DNA from: Kovacikia minuta CCNUW1 | GTDB taxonomy: Bacteria > Cyanobacteriota > Cyanobacteriia > Leptolyngbyales > Leptolyngbyaceae | Assembly: GCF_020091585.1 (NCBI RefSeq) | Contig: NZ_CP083582.1 | Location: 1,240,001 to 1,304,000 of the forward strand | Reading direction: 5' to 3' | DNA: 64,000 nucleotides | Shown: positions 8,580 through 16,068 of the stretch, one piece after another | Layout: the number at the start of each line of letters is the position of its first letter | How positions within the stretch are numbered: the first letter of the stretch is position 1 | Translations under genes and position numbers: made by a program | Notes under the pieces: model-generated | Databases searched by the model: none | The model's input: only the letters and a program-made list of their open reading frames with translations | Told to the model about the DNA's origin: nothing

Positions 8580-9176
8580 TTATCTCTCCTGAATTCCCTT
8601 ACGGAACTCCCGCATTGCTTCCAGCCTGGAAGTCTCACCCATCAACACACACCGAGTCAGCAACTCAATGTCAAGTCTTGCCAGTTCGGGAATCTCACTG
8701 CGGTTGATCCGTTCGTACCCCATTTCACGCAAACGATACAGCGTAAATACCCCATCCTGCCAGAACCACACCTCCGGTACTCCCAAAGCCTGATAGCGTG
8801 GCAATTTGTTGGGTCCACCGCTGGCGAAGATAACTTCGATCGATAGATCAGGTGTAGGCTTGGATACCCCAATGCAATAGGATTCGTCTGCTTCAGCCGA
8901 TGCTATCCCTTCATGCTCCTGAGTCATCGATCCGGTTGGCTCAAACTCAATGCCATTCTTCTCAAAGTAGATGACCAGCAGTATGGCAATGATGCCTTTG
9001 AACACTTCATGTTCACGTCCGGGCATAAGAATCTCGATGGTTCCATCAAAATAAAATAGGCGAGTACCGGGGGAGTCCTCAAACCCCTTCTGAATCAGCT
9101 TAAACTGCTCCCAGGTCCGTCCTGAAAGCACAATCCGCTGATCCGTTGTTTGGGCTACCGTCGCAATGGTCATCAT
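8580..9176 (-). CDS. Uma2 family endonuclease (DUF820), copy 2, divergent subfamily
   Basis: A Uma2 nuclease-like protein of the subfamily opening with an RTWEQFKLIQKGFEDSPGTR-type segment and FDGTIEILMPGREHEV, followed by PDLSIEVIFASGG, LPRYQALGVPEVWFWQDG and a C-terminal LDIELLTRCVLMGETS. I chose the ATG at 9176 (MMTIATVAQ) because the 15 residues before it do not look like the family. The PD-(D/E)XK residues appear as PDLS and IEV. It stands alone on the minus strand and is not closely related to the other two Uma2 copies of the window. Confidence 0.88.
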   Translation of the reverse strand: MMTIATVAQTTDQRIVLSGRTWEQFKLIQKGFEDSPGTRLFYFDGTIEILMPGREHEVFKGIIAILLVIYFEKNGIEFEPTGSMTQEHEGIASAEADESYCIGVSKPTPDLSIEVIFASGGPNKLPRYQALGVPEVWFWQDGVFTLYRLREMGYERINRSEIPELARLDIELLTRCVLMGETSRLEAMREFRKGIQER

Positions 9177-9325
9177 TCGCCTCACTTGCTGCGATCGCAC
9201 AATGTTTCTCAAATAGATCACTGCTCCTCATTACCAACCTGATAGCGTGTTTCAACTTACTCTGCCATCAATGCCTGAATGGTACTTTAAGCGTACAATC
9301 TTTGCTGGGATACAGGTAGACGATG

Positions 9326-9652
9326 CTAAAGATCGATAATCTCCATGCAAGCCATCTGAAACCGACATCCTACAGCCGCCGCCAACGCGATCGCCGTATC
9401 CACCGTGCAACTTCCCACCTCAAACACCCGTTCTATTTGCGACTTCCGCGTGCGTACCGTTCCCTCACCCATAATTTTGCAATATTCCCGCACTAATTCT
9501 AGTAGCCATTTCTCCTCGCCCCAGCGGGCGATCGCTCTCTCCCTTATCCGCTCCAAAATGGCTTTAGCTGTCGTTAATTCCAACTCACCAACCCAGATCA
9601 ACTTAGTTGATTCTAGATCTAAAGTTAGTGCCTGAATACGATAACCCTGCAC
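9326..9652 (-). CDS. Conserved cyanobacterial hypothetical protein
   Basis: A 108-residue protein that I do not recognise by function. The middle contains a charged helical stretch (AKAILERIRERAIARWGEEK) followed by WLLELVREYCKIMGEG. The C-terminal half ends in a Cys-containing segment (VEVGSCTVDTAIALAAAVG-like, then CRFQMACMEI). There is no signal peptide. Its arrangement, a small gene among other small leftward genes up to 10667, looks like mobile-element cargo. Confidence 0.6.
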   Translation of the reverse strand: MQGYRIQALTLDLESTKLIWVGELELTTAKAILERIRERAIARWGEEKWLLELVREYCKIMGEGTVRTRKSQIERVFEVGSCTVDTAIALAAAVGCRFQMACMEIIDL

Positions 9653-9738
9653 ACCATTTCAATTGATCGCACAATTGATTCTTCTGAAAAATCTGGAATA
9701 TCGAACCGGGGCACGACTCCCGGTTCCGTGCATTGGGT

Positions 9739-10105
9739 TTATGCAGCGCTGCTGGCATGGAGTTCCATTGCGGCGATCGCCCTGCGTTCCTCCAGTTTCA
9801 AAACTGAAAATTGGTTCCTCAGCAGTTGCAGGTCAATGTCCAGGATGGTGCGCTTCTCCTGGGTGTGCCTTCAGCTTGACCGAGGCTTTGTAGTAGTCAG
9901 CGTCAGACTGCTGTAACTCCAGGCGCTTGGCTTTGCGTTTGGTGTCATTGGTCAGGCTGGCATCAGCAATCACCTGTTTCTCAATCTCAACCGAGATGAT
10001 GCTGACGGTTTCCTGCAACCCAATAATTTCCTGATCCAGGGTTAGAAGTTGGCGTTCCAGTTTGGCGATCGCCTCCGGGTAGTGATTCAGGCTCAAAGTT
10101 TGCAT
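9739..10105 (-). pseudogene. Coiled-coil hypothetical gene with a single-base frameshift
   Basis: Translation from the ATG at 10105 gives a coiled-coil protein (EAIAKLERQLLTLDQEIIGL, later DYYKASVKLK) that suddenly turns into a short nonsense tail ending at 9833. If one C of the CC pair at 9868-9869 is skipped, the frame continues sensibly (HTQEKRTILDIDLQLLRNQF, then LEERRAIAAMEL) to a stop at 9739-9741. I therefore call it one gene of about 121 codons with a one-base insertion. The insertion may be real or a sequence error. Function unknown. Confidence 0.65.
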
Positions 10106-10185
10106 AATTGATTCACCATTTGGTTAGTGGGCTGAGTGGTGCCCCTGCTTTCCGTGGAACGTTGGCAGGGGCTGATCGCGAGGCT

Positions 10186-10428
10186 TCAGGCGGCGGCTAC
10201 CTCAACGTGTGGATGTTCCTTTGCTGCTTCTACAGGCTGCTCATGCTGTGCCAGCACTTTGACTTCCAGATTGACGCTGACAAGGTAATTGCCGGGATTG
10301 TTACCAACGGCTTCCGCCACTAGCTCAGAAAGATTCGGGGAGTCATGCGTCAACGGATCACGCAGATCGCAACGTTGCCAGTCAAATTTGGCAGCGGGGT
10401 CGATGGAGAGAACGAGATGCTTTGCCAT
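10186..10428 (-). CDS. Small hypothetical protein
   Basis: 80 residues, starting MAKHLVLSIDPAAKFDW, with a central acidic-hydrophobic stretch (LSELVAEAVGNNPGNYLVSV) and an Ala/Glu/His-rich tail. No domain is recognised. It is third in a row of small leftward genes (10667, 10428, 10105) and lies 30 bp after the gene at 10458-10667, so the two are probably co-transcribed from the palindrome-rich promoter region at 10683-10832. Confidence 0.55.
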   Translation of the reverse strand: MAKHLVLSIDPAAKFDWQRCDLRDPLTHDSPNLSELVAEAVGNNPGNYLVSVNLEVKVLAQHEQPVEAAKEHPHVEVAAA

Positions 10429-10457
10429 GTGTCGTAGTTCCTTTTTGTGTCAGTAGA

Positions 10458-10667
10458 TTAGAAGTAACCAAGCGTGCGGAGAACCTTACGCTTGCTGATC
10501 AGGGTTGGGCGATCGCCAATGGAATAGACCCAAAGGACATCAGCCCAAACCTGAATCTGGTGTGAGTCATCGCCAGTGAGAGCGGCGATCGCTCTGCGTA
10601 CCTGTGCCTCGCTGATCTGCACCGAACGAGGACCGTAGCGATTGGGGTTAATCACAATTGAAAGCAT
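10458..10667 (-). CDS. Small hypothetical protein downstream of the palindrome array
   Basis: I place the start at the ATG at 10667 (MLSIVINPNRYGPRSVQISE); a longer reading from 10721 would overlap the palindromic sites. The 69-residue product has a segment QVRRAIAALTGDDSHQIQVW followed by VLWVYSIGDRPTLISKRKVL. It shows no membrane segment and no domain that I can name. It is the first gene leftward of the palindrome cluster and so likely controlled by whatever binds there. Confidence 0.55.
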   Translation of the reverse strand: MLSIVINPNRYGPRSVQISEAQVRRAIAALTGDDSHQIQVWADVLWVYSIGDRPTLISKRKVLRTLGYF

Positions 10668-10682
10668 CAGAGCAACCAAACT

Positions 10683-10832
10683 CACTAAATTTAGTGTACT
10701 AAAATTAGTGGATGAACGCACTAAAAATAGTGCTAATTAAGATGAAGATTGTATGAGTTTTCGGGATATATAACGCATAAAATGTAACTAAAAATAGACA
10801 GACAAAATGGAGAATTGCACTAAAAATAGTGC
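10683..10832. repeat. Array of CACTAAAAATAGTG-type palindromes between divergent transcription units
   Basis: Copies seen: CACTAAATTTAGTG at 10683-10696 (perfect palindrome), TACTAAAATTAGTG at 10697-10710 (abutting), CACTAAAAATAGTG at 10719-10732, a half-degenerate ACTAAAAATAGA at 10787-10798, and CACTAAAAATAGTG at 10819-10832. The third and fifth copies are both embedded in GCACTAAAAATAGTGC. The array fills the gap between the leftward gene at 10667 and the rightward T-poor unit starting at 10844. It looks like a set of operators or iterons. The binding protein is unknown. Confidence 0.75.
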
Positions 10833-10843
10833 ATAATAGAACT

Positions 10844-11170
10844 ATGGCAAGGAGGAAAGGGGAGCCATCAGACGCGAAGGGCACCAACGGACACCAGCGC
10901 AACCTGACGAGAGCGACAAGCCGGAGGGGGGACGCACTGGACGAAAACAAGACACCCGCCAGCGGGGGGAGCCGCAAAGTAGGCGCAGGCAAAACCAACC
11001 CAGCCACCAACCAACGGAAACCGACCGGAGGAAACGCGAGAGCTAACCAGGGGCGCAAGGAAGGCAGCAGCGGAGCAACGGCAGCAGACGCAAGGAGGAT
11101 GGAACGGCAACCCTACCAGACCCCGTATACAGGGACTGGAAAAGCCTGGGCAGGGCAACAGAGTTTATAG
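10844..11170 (+). other. T-depleted transcription unit; possible disordered basic protein or noncoding RNA
   Basis: An ATG at 10844, 12 bp after the last palindrome, opens a frame of 108 codons beginning MARRKGEPSDAKGTNG. The product would be almost free of hydrophobic residues and very rich in Arg/Lys/Gly/Asn/Thr. The DNA itself is extraordinary: positions 10861-11100 contain only 6 T in 240 bases, and 10981-11043 contain none. Because T is missing at synonymous third positions as well, the bias acts on the nucleotide strand rather than on the protein alone. Either reading, disordered protein or U-poor RNA, is open; overlapping leftward frames are artefacts of the bias. Confidence 0.45.
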
Positions 11171-11235
11171 GGCACCCTGCCCCACCACTACCAGGTCAGC
11201 CGTCTGGAGACTGGGAACCGCAAGGAGAGGAAGGT

Positions 11236-11391
11236 ATGACAACCACCCTTTCTCTCCCTGATTATTCTTCTTCAAGGTGGAGGGTGGGAGAAGGTGGGGC
11301 GGGACTTAGTTTTACATCGACATCCTTCCTACGCGATGGCTGGAGGATTAAGGCTCTCGGAGGAACAAATACCCCTGTTTGTGAGTGGTAG
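11236..11391 (+). CDS. Candidate 51-residue protein with strong ribosome-binding site
   Basis: An ATG at 11236 is preceded at good distance by AAGGAGAGGAAGG. The short frame includes SSSRWRVGEGGAGLSF and GWRIKALGGTNTPVCEW before the stop at 11389-11391. Gly-, Trp- and Arg-rich patterning looks protein-like, in contrast to the T-poor unit just upstream, and the ribosome-binding site is the best in this region. No known domain. It could be expressed with the upstream unit. Confidence 0.4.
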   Translation: MTTTLSLPDYSSSRWRVGEGGAGLSFTSTSFLRDGWRIKALGGTNTPVCEW

Positions 11392-12097
11392 GGGGGTGAG
11401 ACAGATATCCTCGGCGATCGCAGACAAGATTTCATCGAGCCTCCCCTGCCCGACTAAACGAGCATTAAATCAGCACTTCTCACCGACCTCGGAAAGGTTT
11501 AATTCCAGAAGTTTATTACTGTTAATAAATCAGTCTATAAATTGAAGGTTTCTATTAGTAAGAAATTCGTTGGTTTCTGATAGTTCCTCATCTGCGATCG
11601 CAGGGTGGGCTTTGCTCACGATGCCTTGTTTGAAATAGTCTTAACATCGAATAAGCGCGGCTCTTAGCGGCGCGTGTTACTGGTATTTAATCTGTTTTCC
11701 ATGAAGCGAGAAAGGTTTCATTCCGATCTGCTATGGGAAGGGACGACAGACCTGGGAACCGGGAGGCTTGGGAACTGCCCACAGTTTCGCTGCATCAGGG
11801 CGATCTTCGCTCGTCTAATCCTTCCCTTTGAATAATTCTGAACTGTTTAGATGGAAGATAAAGACTCATTGCCCTACAAGCCTTCTCTGCCAGGACTCGC
11901 TCCACAAAGGGTTTTTTAAGTTGTTGCCAGCGCTTGCCCGTCCAGACCTGAATGAAATAGTAGGAAGTCATTGTGTAAGTTCTGTAAATTCCAGAAATTT
12001 CGACCCCATACTTGTATCACAATGATTCACTTAGAATCAATCTAGAGCAATACAAGTTAAAGTGAGTCAAATAGAACAGAATAATGAGGAGTAAGCT
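11392..12097. other. 700-bp region without a supported gene
   Basis: No frame here looks coding. Local GC-rich stem-forming stretches occur, for example around 11730-11790 (a gggaaccgggaggc stretch near a ggcttgggaactgccc stretch), and HIP1 sites are present. A structured RNA is possible but not demonstrated. The last 40 bases lead into an AGGAG ribosome-binding site for the gene at 12098. Confidence 0.35.
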
Positions 12098-12295
12098 ATG
12101 GAAAGTAATCGAGTAACTAGATTCGTGGCAGATCGAGTTCCAGTGGATATTGAGGGTTTACGTGAGCGTGTTGCCAAAGCTCATGCCAGTAACCCTTTGT
12201 GGGAAAAGCTTTCCCTTTCTCAGCAACTCCGGCAATTAATCGAGGAGGGTTTAGAGGTTGCTGAGACGCGACAGGATAAAAAATCTAAGGAGTAG
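12098..12295 (+). CDS. Small hypothetical protein, ribbon-helix-helix-like
   Basis: 65 residues with a good ribosome-binding site (AGGAG) 7 bases before the ATG. The sequence (FVADRVPVDIEGLRERVAKA, then LSLSQQLRQLIEEGLEVAE) has a possible strand followed by two helices. This would fit a ribbon-helix-helix or similar small DNA-binding protein, but the match is weak. It precedes the helix-turn-helix gene at 12427 by 130 bp, a gap that contains the GTCCTACAGGAC-type repeats. Confidence 0.6.
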   Translation: MESNRVTRFVADRVPVDIEGLRERVAKAHASNPLWEKLSLSQQLRQLIEEGLEVAETRQDKKSKE

Positions 12296-12318
12296 AGGGT
12301 TGGCTTGAAGGTCAATTT

Positions 12319-12409
12319 GTCCTACAGGAACAGGACGTAGGAAAGGACACGAGACAAACCAAAAAATAAGCATTTAGCGCATTTGAGATATCCTGTCTTA
12401 CATAGGACA
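12319..12409. repeat. GTCCTACAGGA-type palindromes upstream of the helix-turn-helix gene
   Basis: GTCCTACAGGA at 12319-12329 (last base of the full palindrome changed), several AGGAC/GGACA half-sites up to 12355, and the imperfect palindrome TGTCTTACATAGGACA at 12394-12409. Perfect copies GTCCTACAGGAC recur inside the following gene at 12656-12667 and 12678-12689. Spacing and symmetry suggest binding sites for the product of that gene or of the preceding small gene. Confidence 0.6.
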
Positions 12410-12426
12410 AGACACGGGACAGGGCG

Positions 12427-12999
12427 ATGAATACTGAACTTGATTTAATTCCCGTCAGCAGCCTGAGCGATCGCTACGGGGTTGCCCGCTCCAACATCTA
12501 CAATCGGTTATCAGGTTTGGACATCGAACCTGAGAAGCAGGGCGGCAAGGCTTATATCAATGCTGACCAATTGAAGCAGATGGATTCCCTCGATCAACAT
12601 CTCAAAGCCGGAGGAACCATTGCCGATTTTCAAACTGAGGGTCAACTGTCCTACGGTCCTACAGGACAAGCTGAAAAGTCCTACAGGACACAGGACAATT
12701 TACCCAGCTTGCCTTTCACCAGCAAAGGGGATCAGTCCCTCGCCCTGACGCTAGTGGTGGATGCGATCGCAGGGAAACTCATCGACCTCAAACCTGTAGA
12801 CCCACTGGCTAATCTGGAGCTGCTAGAAAAGGCGTGTAGTCATAGATGGTTACTCAGCACTTCACAGCTTGCGCCCCTGCTAGGGTTAAAGTCCCTAACA
12901 AGTAAAGAATTTCATCGCTACGGATTTACATTTACCAAAGTTGGAAGGAATGGAGCTGAGAGTGCCTGGGCGATCGCCAAAACTTCAGGAAATTCCTAA
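12427..12999 (+). CDS. Helix-turn-helix DNA-binding protein, probable autoregulator
   Basis: 190 residues. The N-terminus (PVSSLSDRYGVARSNIYNRL, then AYINADQLKQMDSLDQHLKA) looks like a MerR-like or excisionase-like winged helix that reads palindromic DNA. The middle is a polar linker encoded by DNA carrying two perfect GTCCTACAGGAC palindromes. The C-terminal 90 residues (LTLVVDAIAGKLIDLKPVDP onward) look like a separate helical domain. The repeats in its promoter region and in its own coding region suggest that it binds them; this is inference. Confidence 0.7.
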   Translation: MNTELDLIPVSSLSDRYGVARSNIYNRLSGLDIEPEKQGGKAYINADQLKQMDSLDQHLKAGGTIADFQTEGQLSYGPTGQAEKSYRTQDNLPSLPFTSKGDQSLALTLVVDAIAGKLIDLKPVDPLANLELLEKACSHRWLLSTSQLAPLLGLKSLTSKEFHRYGFTFTKVGRNGAESAWAIAKTSGNS

Positions 13000-13002
13000 T
13001 CT

Positions 13003-14157
13003 ATGCGCCAGCTTAAGCGTTACCTTTCAGATGCCCCAAAGCCTTTGCTGTTGCAGGTTGGGATTGTTGTCCTGTTAGTGTTGCCGCCACTCTGGTGGGT
13101 GCAGCAGAACAACGTCAATGCATTGAGCCAGCGAATTGACCAATTAGAGCAGCAGATTAATAACCCGAAACTGGCGATCGCTCCCAAAGACCGACTGGCT
13201 CTAAAGAAGGATTTGGCAGGGCTGGAGAAAGATAGGGTTAGTTTACAGAACAATATTTATACGACCCTGGTTCAGGCTCTAGGAGGAGCTTTCTTCTTTG
13301 TGACCGCCTATCTAACCTGGCGCAACGTGAAGGCAACGGAGGAAAAGCAGATCACAGAGCGCTTCAGTAAAGCAGTTGAGATGTTAGGTAGTGACAAAAT
13401 AGAAGTTCGCTTGGGAGGAATTTATGCTCTAGAGCGAATTTCCAAGGATTCAGTCAAGGATTATTGGACAATCATAGAAATCCTTACAGGGTTTGTGCGT
13501 GAGCGTTCCAGATCACGTTGGGAGCAAGAAAAACCCCAATTAGGAGGCATAAAAGAAGCTACTCATCCTCCAACTGACATTCAAGCAGTTTTGACAGTTC
13601 TAAAACATCGGGCACTGTCCTATGGGAAAGGAGAAGAATATCGTCCTAACTTGAGGCTTGCAGATTTTAGTCGGTTGATTTTGCCTAAGAGCACCCTTAA
13701 AGAAATGGATCTATGGGGTGCTAACTTCCAAAACTCTGTCCTTCAAGAAAGTAAGCTCATGGGAGCCAACTTGGCTGAAGCAAATTTAAGTAATACTAAC
13801 CTTAATCTGGCTGATTTTAGTAATGCCACCCTTGCAGGAGCCAATCTTAGTGGTGCTGAAATGAGGGGTGCCGATTTAAGTGGAGCCGATCTTAGTGGCG
13901 CTGATCTTCGTGGAGTGGCTCTCAATGGAGCCGACCTTAGTGGGGCAAATCTCGAAGGAGCAGACTTGGAGGGAGCTACTCTGTGGAACACAATTCTGCG
14001 TGGGGCAAAACTGGGAGCATCAAGGAATCTTACAGGTGAGCAGATTAAACGAACTGTCATAGACCAGAAGACTGAGATCCCAGCCCATCTACTTCAGACG
14101 CGCACATCGCAATCGGAACCCTCGCAAGCAGAGCTACCAAACTCGAAGCAACCATAA
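13003..14157 (+). CDS. Membrane-anchored pentapeptide-repeat protein
   Basis: 384 residues. One membrane segment lies at about 17-33, a coiled coil at 40-85 (LSQRIDQLEQQI, LKKDLAGLEKDR), and a second membrane segment at about 95-108. Then comes the conserved cyanobacterial block ERFSKAVEMLGSDKIEVRLGG with IYALERISKDS and a WTIIEILTGFVRERS-like stretch. About 20 pentapeptide repeats (A-N/D-L-X-X) follow at 235-350, predicted to form a right-handed beta helix. It starts 3 bp after the stop of the helix-turn-helix gene, so the two are co-transcribed. The role of this family is unknown. Confidence 0.85.
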   Translation: MRQLKRYLSDAPKPLLLQVGIVVLLVLPPLWWVQQNNVNALSQRIDQLEQQINNPKLAIAPKDRLALKKDLAGLEKDRVSLQNNIYTTLVQALGGAFFFVTAYLTWRNVKATEEKQITERFSKAVEMLGSDKIEVRLGGIYALERISKDSVKDYWTIIEILTGFVRERSRSRWEQEKPQLGGIKEATHPPTDIQAVLTVLKHRALSYGKGEEYRPNLRLADFSRLILPKSTLKEMDLWGANFQNSVLQESKLMGANLAEANLSNTNLNLADFSNATLAGANLSGAEMRGADLSGADLSGADLRGVALNGADLSGANLEGADLEGATLWNTILRGAKLGASRNLTGEQIKRTVIDQKTEIPAHLLQTRTSQSEPSQAELPNSKQP

Positions 14158-14250
14158 CTTCGTAGTGCATTGACTTCAAGAAGAATTAGTTGCCTTCTAC
14201 AGATCAAACTAATTTACTTCTAAAGAAGCTGTAGAGACTCAAACGGACAA

Positions 14251-14470
14251 TCACGCAGGAAAGTGTCTTCTCATAGCCTGCATAAAAGTCTCTAGCTGCT
14301 GGAGGCGCTGTTTTACATGAGCGAGTTCATCAGTTGAAGGTGACGGTTGCAAGTAGGCTTTAAGAGCCTCGATGGTGATGGCGCGATCGCTCCCCTCGTT
14401 CTTTGGGCAGTAGTTCATCCAATTTGGGCGGGATACGCACACTCAAAAGTGGGTTTCCTTTTCCAGGCAT
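14251..14470 (-). pseudogene. Ribbon-helix-helix regulator gene with a single-base frameshift
   Basis: From the ATG at 14470 the frame reads MPGKGNPLLSVRIPPKLDEL and then degenerates into a His-rich dead end. Removing one base from the C run at 14392-14395 joins it to GSDRAITIEALKAYLQPSPS and the coiled-coil tail (VKQRLQQLETFMQAMRR) up to 14251. The joined product is a typical ribbon-helix-helix protein of about 72 residues with a C-terminal coiled coil. Directly repeated decamers lie just upstream (14505-14582) and are probably its operators. Confidence 0.65.
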
Positions 14471-14504
14471 AGGCGATTACAAATGCTGACAATTTAACAA
14501 TAAG

Positions 14505-14582
14505 GGTGATGACACCCCGCAATCGAGGTGATGACAGCGGGTGATGACAGGGTGAAGACAAAACCTGCGATCGCTGATGACA
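14505..14582. repeat. Phased GGTGATGACA decamers upstream of the ribbon-helix-helix gene
   Basis: Direct repeats GGTGATGACA at 14505, 14527 and 14540, the variant GGTGAAGACA at 14551 and GCTGATGACA at 14573. Steps between starts are 22, 13, 11 and 22 bp, close to whole helical turns, so bound proteins would line up on one face of the DNA. The array lies 35 bp upstream of the ribbon-helix-helix start codon on the minus strand. This is the arrangement of iterons or operator arrays in plasmid partition and copy-control systems. Confidence 0.65.
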
Positions 14583-14748
14583 TTTTGCCCAATCAGCGTT
14601 CCAAAATCAGCCCCATTTTTTGCACTTCTGCGCTGTGGCGCAATGATACAACAGGGGTTATAGAGACTTCCAGCAATAGTGCAAATAGCAAAAAATTACC
14701 TGAAACCATTATCCTAAAGACATCAGGGGGAATATTTGTGAACTAACG

Positions 14749-14804
14749 TACTACAACCTCTGGACTGAATTTGGACTAAAACGCTCTAATTTTGAGTTGT
14801 AGTA
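14749..14804. repeat. Inverted repeat TACTACAAC / GTTGTAGTA
   Basis: Perfect 9-bp arms at 14749-14757 and 14796-14804, with a third ACTACA half-site at about 14811. The arms are 38 bp apart, too far for a simple terminator. It lies in the 420-bp gap between the decamer array and the ParE gene, in which I see no gene. It could be a binding site or the scar of a small mobile element. Confidence 0.35.
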
Positions 14805-14889
14805 TGCGAAACTACAGGATTTTTTTGAGGTGACAGCGCGATCGTGCTGACAGATCCCTTATGGGGAAAAATTTGGCTCATCCCTAATG

Positions 14890-15192
14890 TCATTGCCGCT
14901 CTGCAAACAATGCTTCAATATCCCGATACCCACTCACCACCGCAATCACTTCAATCCCGCTTCTGGCACCGGGACGATAAAAAATCAAATAGTTGCCAAC
15001 AGGAAAACTGCGAAGGGGTGGATTCAATTCCTCCCACAGCCGCCCCATCTCTGGAAAATCAGCTAGAGTCTTGCATTGCGCTCTAATTTGGGCTATCAAC
15101 CGCCGAGCCGCCTCTGGATTATCTTGAGCAATGTAGCGATTAATTGCCTTCAAGTCCTCTTTGGCAAGAGGGGTGAACCGGGCACGCCCCAT
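14890..15192 (-). CDS. parE: ParE/RelE-family toxin
   Basis: A 100-residue type II toxin. It reads ARFTPLAKEDLKAINRYIAQ at the N-terminus, DFPEMGRLWEELNPPLRSFP in the middle and YLIFYRP followed by IEVIAVVSGYRDIEALF at the end, the standard ParE pattern. ParE toxins poison DNA gyrase; RelE relatives cleave mRNA. The resemblance to ParE is stronger. It begins 3 bp after the stop of the antitoxin gene, so the pair is one operon with the antitoxin first, as usual for ParDE. Confidence 0.92.
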   Translation of the reverse strand: MGRARFTPLAKEDLKAINRYIAQDNPEAARRLIAQIRAQCKTLADFPEMGRLWEELNPPLRSFPVGNYLIFYRPGARSGIEVIAVVSGYRDIEALFAERQ

Positions 15193-15195
15193 TGC

Positions 15196-15462
15196 TTATC
15201 CTCGCTGCATCTCGATTTGGCGAATGTCCGCTTCCAGTTCAGCAAACACATCGTCCTCATCGATCAACTCATCCCGGTCAGCCTGTTCTACGCCCACAGA
15301 GACTTTCTGTTGCAGATCAGCAAGGCGCATTTCAAACAGGCGATCGCGTTCCTCCAACAACCGTAACCCTTCGCGGATCACCTCACTGGCAGAGAGATAG
15401 CGACCACTCTTGACCTTGGCGTGAACCAGTTGCTCCAGTTCAGGGGTAAGGGAAACGTTCAT
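15196..15462 (-). CDS. parD: ParD-family antitoxin
   Basis: An 88-residue antitoxin opening MNVSLTPELEQLVHAKVKSG, then RYLSASEVIREGLRLLEERD, the ParD ribbon-helix-helix signature. The acidic tail (VEQADRDELIDEDDVFAELE) would wrap the ParE toxin. It is first in the operon and 3 bp from the toxin gene. It is expected to repress its own promoter together with the toxin. Such modules stabilise islands and plasmids, which fits the accessory nature of this half. Confidence 0.92.
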   Translation of the reverse strand: MNVSLTPELEQLVHAKVKSGRYLSASEVIREGLRLLEERDRLFEMRLADLQQKVSVGVEQADRDELIDEDDVFAELEADIRQIEMQRG

Positions 15463-15501
15463 AGGCTAACGATGGGTTGCACAGCTAGCTCAATTGTAAT
15501 G

Positions 15502-16005
15502 TCAAAGTTTGTTATTGGGTTGTTCTCCCATATAAAAGATCGGGTTGACGGCTCCTTTTCCCGGAAGACGAATTTCAAAGTGGCAATGTGGTCCGGTTGA
15601 TCTGCCAGTACTGCCCACAAAAGCAATGATTTGCCCCTGCTCAACAAAGTCGCCTTCCTGCACCAGGATACGATTATTGTGGGCATACAACGTCGTGCTG
15701 CCATTCAGATGTTTGATTTTGACCAAAAGACCGTAGCCTCCATCGTTCCAACCCGAATGGTTCACAGTTCCTTCTGCACTCGCCACAATCGGCGTTCCGG
15801 TTGGTGCTGCAATGTCGATGCCCTTGTGCAATCTCCCCCAGCGCCAACCGTAGCCAGAAGTGAGAACACCGTGAACCGGATAAACGAAGGTTGGGTAAGG
15901 ATCAATTGGGTCAGGAGTCGCAATGGTTGAAGGGAGAGCTTGAGCCAGATTGGGAGCCGCCGCAAGCAGCAAGCCCAACAGAAAGGCAGCGATCGTCTTT
16001 TTCAT
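15502..16005 (-). CDS. Secreted M23 family peptidase (LytM domain)
   Basis: I start at the ATG at 16005 because MKKTIAAFLLGLLLAAAPNL followed by AQA is a clean signal peptide; the 13 residues of the longer reading are not. The mature part is one LytM domain with the zinc ligands of the HKGID and HCHFEIR motifs, plus YAHNNRILVQEGDFVEQGQ and GSTGRSTGPHCH. These enzymes cut peptide cross-links in cell-wall peptidoglycan outside the cytoplasmic membrane. At 167 residues it is a minimal, single-domain form. It stands upstream of the ParDE pair on the same strand but with its own start. Confidence 0.9.
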   Translation of the reverse strand: MKKTIAAFLLGLLLAAAPNLAQALPSTIATPDPIDPYPTFVYPVHGVLTSGYGWRWGRLHKGIDIAAPTGTPIVASAEGTVNHSGWNDGGYGLLVKIKHLNGSTTLYAHNNRILVQEGDFVEQGQIIAFVGSTGRSTGPHCHFEIRLPGKGAVNPIFYMGEQPNNKL

Positions 16006-16068
16006 CGGTGTGGGTGTGAGGTGCCCACAATCCCTACTCACCAAGCCTGTCTGATGCCTACAGTGAAG

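Noticed and set aside
10705-11158. Leftward frames opposite the T-poor unit (Leu/Pro/Cys-rich, membrane-like)
   Set aside because: They are open only because the strand lacks A, hence stop codons; no ribosome-binding site or family pattern.
10844-11170. OMEGA/HEARO-type guide RNA or a diversity-generating retroelement template
   Set aside because: No IscB, TnpB or reverse transcriptase gene lies in the neighbourhood and no variable repeat pair was found.
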